Of a stretch of DNA of 48,442 nucleotides, positions 44,011 through 48,442 are shown in pieces. The translations under genes were made by a program, and so were the position numbers. The stretch's first letter is position 1. The number at the start of each line of letters is the position of its first letter. The stretch comes from Chloroflexota bacterium. GTDB taxonomy: Bacteria > Chloroflexota > Dehalococcoidia > Lucifugimonadales > UBA3495. The notes below the pieces were generated by a model. It had not been told where the DNA came from. It saw nothing but the letters and a program-made list of their open reading frames with translations, and did no database searches. The DNA lies in contig JADFFS010000007.1 in the NCBI GenBank assembly GCA_022568195.1, positions 1 through 48,442 of the forward strand. Direction: 5' to 3'.

Positions 44011-44421
44011 GGCGCAATACTCCGACGCTCAGCTGCCCGTCTCCGGAAACTCCCGTGTGAATTCGGAAACCAAAAACAGCGGCGCAAATGGATTCCAAAA
44101 GTATAGACCTTGAGGCGCTCAAGTCCCCAAAGGCGCCGCAAACGAGTTTTCGTCAAAATTCGCCGGTTCCAACCCGGCGGTGACTGCCGAACGGGTCATG
44201 CCGGTCTAGCAGCCCAGTGGTGGCGCCCTTACTCCGCAACGCCCCGTCTCTCGGAGCGAGTTCTGTCGCGAAAGGAGATTCTCGGGGCGTGACCAAGCCT
44301 GCCTACCCAGCTCAACGGCCACGTTAAAGTGCCCTTATGAGCGATGTCGTATGGGTGGTCAACTCCGTACCCACCGATACAGTGGACAAGCCTAACCAGG
44401 CCGACGTACTATTTCCCCATC
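44011..44421. other. Region without a supported gene
   Basis: Short ORFs on both strands lack ribosome sites and family features. It lies between two pseudogenes and looks like decayed sequence. Confidence 0.5.
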
Positions 44422-44694
44422 ATGGCCAGCGACCGTATTCAACGGCAGATTGACCGGCTCCTCGATGAAGCCGAAGACGCATTTGACCAGGGTGCCGAGC
44501 ACGCCACCGCTCGGTCCAGTAGGGCGTTGAGCACCTCCAAATCCCTTTTTACACGGTGACCGAGACTGTGGCAGCGACAGGGTAAGCCAGCCGAAGGACG
44601 GGACCTGCTGGCGGAGATCTACGGTTGGTTCACCGAGGGGTTCAACACCCCAGACCTGATGGACGCTAAAACACTGCTTCAAGAGTTGGGTTGA
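44422..44694 (+). pseudogene. Remnant of a large cyclase/ATPase-TPR-type gene
   Basis: ATG at 44422 begins MASDRIQRQIDRLLDEAEDA, a start I recognise from long adenylate-cyclase/AAA-ATPase/TPR proteins of Chloroflexota, then the frame stops at 44557. After that stop, in the same frame, come the typical last residues of the same large family: PRLWQRQGKPAEGRDLLAEI, YGWFTEGFNTPDLMDAKTLL, to TGA at 44692. The central roughly 1000 residues are missing, so an internal deletion joined the two ends. It may have matched the intact relative at 46.6 kb in overall plan. Confidence 0.6.
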
Positions 44695-44777
44695 GTTGTG
44701 CGCCGGGGTCTTGGAGACCAAGGGCTCAGGCCGGCGTACCGAGACAACGCTATCAAAACGGAGAGTCGCTTAGAACT

Positions 44778-46037
44778 ATGATGGACGCCCCAGTCAGGAT
44801 CGAGAACCGGGCACAGTTGATTTACTTGCTCACAGAAGCCGCGGAGCTTGAACACGGCATCATGTGTTGCTATCTGTTCGCCGCTTTCAGTATGAAGAGG
44901 TCAGTCGAGGAGGGCATCTCCGAAGAGCAACTACGATTAGTACGGCGGTGGCGAAGGACTATCCTCCAGATTTCCATTGAGGAAATGCTGCATATGTGCC
45001 TGGCCTGCAACCTCCTCACCGCGGTGGGTGGCGCTCCTCATCTACGCCGGCCAAACCTCCCTGTGAGCCCAAAAGCCTACCCGCCATCATTTAAATTAGA
45101 GCTTGCCCCATTTTGCCAGCAAACGTTGGAAAACTTCATATTCATCGAAAGGCCGGAGGACCCGGAACCCGGAGCCGGGGCGGGCACGAGTTTTGGATCG
45201 CCGGTTCCGCAAACGCCGAAACTCAGCGATATTTTCTCAAGCGCACGGGAATATCAGAACCAAGGCCGCCTTTACCACGGAATCGAAGACGGCCTTCAAT
45301 ACCTCTCCCAAAAATACGGTGAGGAACGCCTCTTCCTCGGTCCGCCCAAAGCCCAGATTGCCGGCGCCTATTTCAATCTACCGGGCTTGGACCCGGTCAC
45401 GGACCTTACTTCGGCGGAAGCCGCCCTTCAGGGAATCATCGTGCAAGGGGAAGGGGGACGGGGCTTTTCCAAGGATTCCCATCATGGCAGATTTCTTGCC
45501 ATCCAGGAAGAGTACGAGCAGGTTTTAAGGGAAGATCCCACCTTCGTGCCGGCACGTCCGGTGATGTGGAACCCTTATTCCATGTTACCGAATGACGTTG
45601 GCGATGATCTTGAAGTGAACCTAATAGAAGACCCGCTGAGCATCGACATCAGCAACCTGTTTGACGGGTGCTACGAGATTCTTATCCAGGTGCTCGGCCG
45701 ATTGTTTGCCCACGGGGAGGAGTCTGAGGACGAACTGACGCAACTGGCGGAAATTACCGAAGGGCTGATGGTAGACGTAATCGGGCCGCTGGGTGACGCT
45801 CTGACACGGCTGCCGGCAGGCCCTTCCCATTCAGGACTGACGGCCGGTCCAAGTTTTCGATTCTCCCGCGACATCAACACGCCACCCCATAGAGATGCTG
45901 CTCGGGCGTTGTTCATTGAGCGGCTCAAAGAGTTGTCCGCATATTGCGGGTTCCTCCAGACCGAAGGGTCCTTGTCCTCGGTCTTGACCCGGGTGAGGGC
46001 TTCGCTGGGCCGGTACGCGGAGCAACTGGACAAATAG
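44778..46037 (+). CDS. Ferritin-like domain protein, VioB-like
   Basis: 419 residues from the ATG at 44778 (GGAGAG upstream); the longer reading starts inside the neighbouring pseudogene. The first third has the ferritin-like helices with paired metal ligands, EAAELEHGIMCCYLFAAFS and SIEEMLHMCLACNLL (ExxH type), characteristic of the ferritin-like family found in VioB and related iminophenylpyruvate-dimer-type proteins. The rest is a mixed alpha/beta region, with further helices near the end. It may bind a di-iron centre and oxidise or protect; no biosynthetic neighbour supports violacein-like chemistry. No signal peptide. Confidence 0.8.
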   Translation: MMDAPVRIENRAQLIYLLTEAAELEHGIMCCYLFAAFSMKRSVEEGISEEQLRLVRRWRRTILQISIEEMLHMCLACNLLTAVGGAPHLRRPNLPVSPKAYPPSFKLELAPFCQQTLENFIFIERPEDPEPGAGAGTSFGSPVPQTPKLSDIFSSAREYQNQGRLYHGIEDGLQYLSQKYGEERLFLGPPKAQIAGAYFNLPGLDPVTDLTSAEAALQGIIVQGEGGRGFSKDSHHGRFLAIQEEYEQVLREDPTFVPARPVMWNPYSMLPNDVGDDLEVNLIEDPLSIDISNLFDGCYEILIQVLGRLFAHGEESEDELTQLAEITEGLMVDVIGPLGDALTRLPAGPSHSGLTAGPSFRFSRDINTPPHRDAARALFIERLKELSAYCGFLQTEGSLSSVLTRVRASLGRYAEQLDK

Positions 46038-46059
46038 CATTGGTTACGTGAGGCGAAGG

Positions 46060-46488
46060 TTATTCCACCAGCCGGGCGTCGCTGTCCCGTAATTTCTGGG
46101 CCAGGACTTGGAGCAGCCTGATTCCGACCTGTGGGTGCCGCTCAAGCTGGGTGAGGAAGACCCAGCGGTCGATACCCAAGCACTCTACCTCGTCCACCGC
46201 CCTAACGCTTGCCGTCCTGGGCCATTCGCCGAGAAGCGCCATCTCTCCGAAAACTTCTCCGGTGCCTAACCGGTTAAGTATGCGTTCTTGTTCGGTGCCC
46301 AGGGCTTTGACCGCCTCCACATTGCCCGAGATAATCGCGTACATACCGTTGCCGGTGCGGCCCTCTTCGACGATCAGCTCGCCGGGACCGAAACTCTTTT
46401 GAAAGGTAAAACTTGATACTGCCTCAAGCTGCTGCTCGTCCAACCCGGAGAATAACCACACTTGCCGCAGTACATCCACTGTAGACAT
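46060..46488 (-). CDS. Cyclic nucleotide-binding domain protein
   Basis: 142 residues, a single CNMP-binding beta-barrel (GELIVEEGRTGNGMYAIISG, GEVFGEMALLGEWPRTASVRA with the phosphate-binding cassette) and a C-terminal helix. No helix-turn-helix, so not a Crp regulator by itself. ATG has AGAGG before it. A 12-bp palindrome CTTAAATTTAAG at 46499-46510 covers its ribosome site. Confidence 0.88.
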   Translation of the reverse strand: MSTVDVLRQVWLFSGLDEQQLEAVSSFTFQKSFGPGELIVEEGRTGNGMYAIISGNVEAVKALGTEQERILNRLGTGEVFGEMALLGEWPRTASVRAVDEVECLGIDRWVFLTQLERHPQVGIRLLQVLAQKLRDSDARLVE

Positions 46489-46498
46489 GGTTTCGCCT

Positions 46499-46510
46499 CT
46501 TAAATTTAAG
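46499..46510. promoter_or_regulatory. Palindrome over the cNMP-binding gene start
   Basis: Perfect 12-bp dyad CTTAAATTTAAG, overlapping AGAGG in front of the ATG. Could be an operator or a chance AT-rich dyad. Confidence 0.3.
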
Positions 46511-46623
46511 TCAATCTAGTGGGCGGGCCGTTCCGCGCCGACCTGGGCAAATGTTTTGCTGACTGACATAGGCCTGTAAATCGGTGGAGATAACATTACA
46601 CCTGGTCCCGTAGTTAGGATAGG

Positions 46624-48442
46624 TCACGAGTCCAACCTGGTGCGCGCGCGCCAGGCCTCCCCATCGGCACACACCATCCGTGCCCATTCAGCAGGCGGCA
46701 GGTTCAGGCTTGCCTGATACCGGTGCGTCGCCTCGACCAGCAGATCGTGGGTGCGGGTGTCGACCAGGACGTTGGAAATCGGCCAAGATAATCCTTGTCC
46801 GCCACCACCCTCTCGCAAGCTGGTTTGCGCATCTGTAAGGAGTCGTTGGGCTTCGTCCGTGTCGCCCCAGAAATCCGCTGCCATCCCCAGGCCCAACAAA
46901 ACGGCGCCCTCGCCGTGACGGTCCCCTATGTCGGCCATCATTGGGAGGCTCTGTTCATAAAGCGCCTTGGCTTGTTCCAAATCCCCGGATCCCAATGAGA
47001 TGTTCGCCAGGGGGAGGAGCGTCCAGGCTATGAAAGTGAGGTCGCCGACCCGACGGTACAACGCCAAGGATTGGGTGTAGTGCTCGTATGCCCGTTTCAT
47101 GTCTCCCATTAACCAAGCAGCGGAACCAAGGAACCAACCACAAAACGCATTTCCCCATTCAAACCCAGTGGACCGATGGACCGCTTGAGCCTCGGCGAAT
47201 CCAGTGCTTGAGGCATCGAAATCCCGCTGCCACCACAGCATCGTGGCATCGTAGGTCTCAGCCGTCTGTACCCCTTGTGCGTCTCCTGACTCGGCGAACT
47301 GCGCTCGAGCTTGGCGAATTTGCGCTCGACACCCCTCCAGGTCGTCCATGCGCACCATGGTGCTAATAAAGCCTCCCTGAAGGAGCGCATACGCGCGTGA
47401 CATTCTGGTACCCCCGTCGGCAGCCAGTACCCGATCGAGCCATTCCGTACCCTCACCGACGTGCCGGCGTATTATCCAGAACCAGTACAAGGCGGCCGCC
47501 GTACGTTGTGCAATCTCTGCCTCTCCAGCCTCCAGACACCAAGCCAGCGCGGCCCGGAAGTTGTCGTGTTCTGTCTCCAGCCGCGCCAACCATTCAAGCT
47601 GGCCGGGGCCGTGAAGCTCCGGCGCAGCTTCTTCGGCAAGGTCCCGGAAGTAACGCGCGTGCCGGCCACCCGCTTCTGCCGCCTCGTCTGCGGTGATCCG
47701 GGCGGCGGCGTACTGCCGCAACGGCTCCAGCAGGTGATATCGAGTCTCCTCGCCGAATGGCGCCGTTCGCACCAGCGATTTATCCACCAGCTGGCCCAGG
47801 GACTCAAGTACCTCAAACTCGTCGTCGGTTCCGCTCACGGCGCAGCAAGCGGGGAGGGTGAAGCCGCCCCGAAACACCGATAGCTGGCGGAAGAGCGTTT
47901 GCTGCTCCAAGTCCAGCATGTCGTAGCTCCAGTCGATGCATCTCTCGAGGGTCTGGTGGTGCGGCAAGGCATCGACCGGGCCGCCCGTGAGAAGCTTGAA
48001 GGATTCATCAAGGCGGCTGGCGATCTCGGCCGGTTGGAGCAGTTTCACGCGAGACGCTGCGAGCTCTATCGCCAGGGGAATCCCGTCGAGCCTCCGCACG
48101 ATCTGGTTAACTGAGACTGCGTTAGTAACCGTCAACTGAAATGCCGGGTTCGCAGCCTGGGCTCTTTCGACGAATAGGTCCACGGAAGGGCAGCCGGTCA
48201 TGATTTCTTGGGCTTTTTCCGGCACCGGGATCGGCAACGGTGGCACTTGGTAAGTTCGCTCTCCCGCCAGGTTCAGCACCTCCCGGGTAGTGGCAATCAC
48301 GGTGACACCGGGGCAAGAAAGCAACCACTGGACCAACGAGGCGGCATCCCTAACGAGGTGCTCGCAGTTGTCTAGGATTATCAAGATGGATTTCTTTTCC
48401 AGGAACCTGTAAAGCGCGTCCTCACCCACGCTGAACGTATCA
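46624..48442 (-). CDS. NB-ARC/AAA-type ATPase with TPR repeats, N-terminus outside the window
   Basis: Open to the right edge, with about 605 residues visible in one frame; the Walker A region is outside. Seen: Walker B-like LIILDNCEHL, ATTREVLNLAGERTYQVPPL, the GIPLAIELAASRVKLL segment and LLEPLRQYAAARI, all typical of STAND-type ATPases related to LuxR/AfsR or cyclase-linked proteins. The C-terminal ~300 residues are TPR-like helical repeats (YEHYTQSLALYRRVGDLTFI, LYEQSLPMMADIGDRHGEGA). There is no C-terminal LuxR helix-turn-helix, so an output domain, if any, is at the N-terminus beyond the edge. These proteins sense ligands and act in signalling or transcription. Confidence 0.85.
   Translation of the reverse strand, partial: DTFSVGEDALYRFLEKKSILIILDNCEHLVRDAASLVQWLLSCPGVTVIATTREVLNLAGERTYQVPPLPIPVPEKAQEIMTGCPSVDLFVERAQAANPAFQLTVTNAVSVNQIVRRLDGIPLAIELAASRVKLLQPAEIASRLDESFKLLTGGPVDALPHHQTLERCIDWSYDMLDLEQQTLFRQLSVFRGGFTLPACCAVSGTDDEFEVLESLGQLVDKSLVRTAPFGEETRYHLLEPLRQYAAARITADEAAEAGGRHARYFRDLAEEAAPELHGPGQLEWLARLETEHDNFRAALAWCLEAGEAEIAQRTAAALYWFWIIRRHVGEGTEWLDRVLAADGGTRMSRAYALLQGGFISTMVRMDDLEGCRAQIRQARAQFAESGDAQGVQTAETYDATMLWWQRDFDASSTGFAEAQAVHRSTGFEWGNAFCGWFLGSAAWLMGDMKRAYEHYTQSLALYRRVGDLTFIAWTLLPLANISLGSGDLEQAKALYEQSLPMMADIGDRHGEGAVLLGLGMAADFWGDTDEAQRLLTDAQTSLREGGGGQGLSWPISNVLVDTRTHDLLVEATHRYQASLNLPPAEWARMVCADGEAWRARTRLDS

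Noticed and set aside
1-48442. CRISPR array, prophage or insertion sequence
   Set aside because: No regularly spaced direct repeats, phage structural genes or transposase motifs were seen.

Overview
The window looks like a bacterial chromosome segment from Chloroflexota, most likely a marine or soil SAR202/Dehalococcoidia-type lineage. I infer this from the mix of genes: ClpC, a CBS-less GuaB3-type IMP dehydrogenase-like protein, a UGSC-type selenoprotein, several DipZ-like redoxin lipoproteins, a MoxR/DUF58/transglutaminase cassette, an archaeal-type flagellin relic and an archaeal CetZ-like tubulin homologue. No 16S rRNA is present, so the taxonomic call is an inference. There is no CRISPR array, phage block or intact insertion sequence.

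Layout. 1-4.2 kb (minus strand): the 5' part of radA, clpC and a solitary 5S rRNA gene. 4.5-7.3 kb (plus): a GuaB3-like protein, a UGA-containing UGSC selenoprotein and its unknown partner. 7.7-11.9 kb: a small Cys/His protein, a perfect 32-bp palindrome and dnaE. 11.9-12.6 kb holds no gene. 12.6-17.6 kb (plus): a tightly packed phosphonate operon (O-methyltransferase, PEP mutase, split phosphonopyruvate decarboxylase, 2-aminoethylphosphonate transaminase, second methyltransferase). 17.7-23.9 kb (minus): moxR, DUF58, transglutaminase-like membrane protein, MGMT and an alpha/beta hydrolase. 24.8-28.4 kb (plus): three extracytoplasmic thiol-redox lipoproteins, the first frameshifted. 28.6-30.4 kb: a DUF3500 gene between decayed molybdenum-hydroxylase fragments, followed by a palindromic repeat whose second copy is at 24.4 kb. 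30.6-32.9 kb: a CetZ-like GTPase with a membrane-anchored partner. 33-48.4 kb: mixed small operons (dienelactone hydrolase, a second split ThDP decarboxylase, flavin reductase, zinc-ribbon membrane protein, PH-domain protein, third redoxin, cupin, FHA-wHTH regulator, ferritin-like protein, cNMP-binding protein and a large NB-ARC/TPR regulator cut by the window edge), interspersed with pseudogenes.

How the genes work together. The 13.8-16.9 kb genes would turn phosphoenolpyruvate into 2-aminoethylphosphonate, with methyltransferases on both sides suggesting a methylated product. The 24.8-28.4 kb lipoproteins would handle thiol-disulfide exchange outside the membrane. The most unusual material is archaeal in flavour: the CetZ-like gene pair and a recently broken archaellin gene. 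With the UGSC selenoprotein pair, these are the best candidates for little-studied biology. Pseudogenes (archaellin, maleate-isomerase-like, molybdenum hydroxylase, cyclase/ATPase-type) cluster between 28 and 45 kb and suggest ongoing gene loss there.
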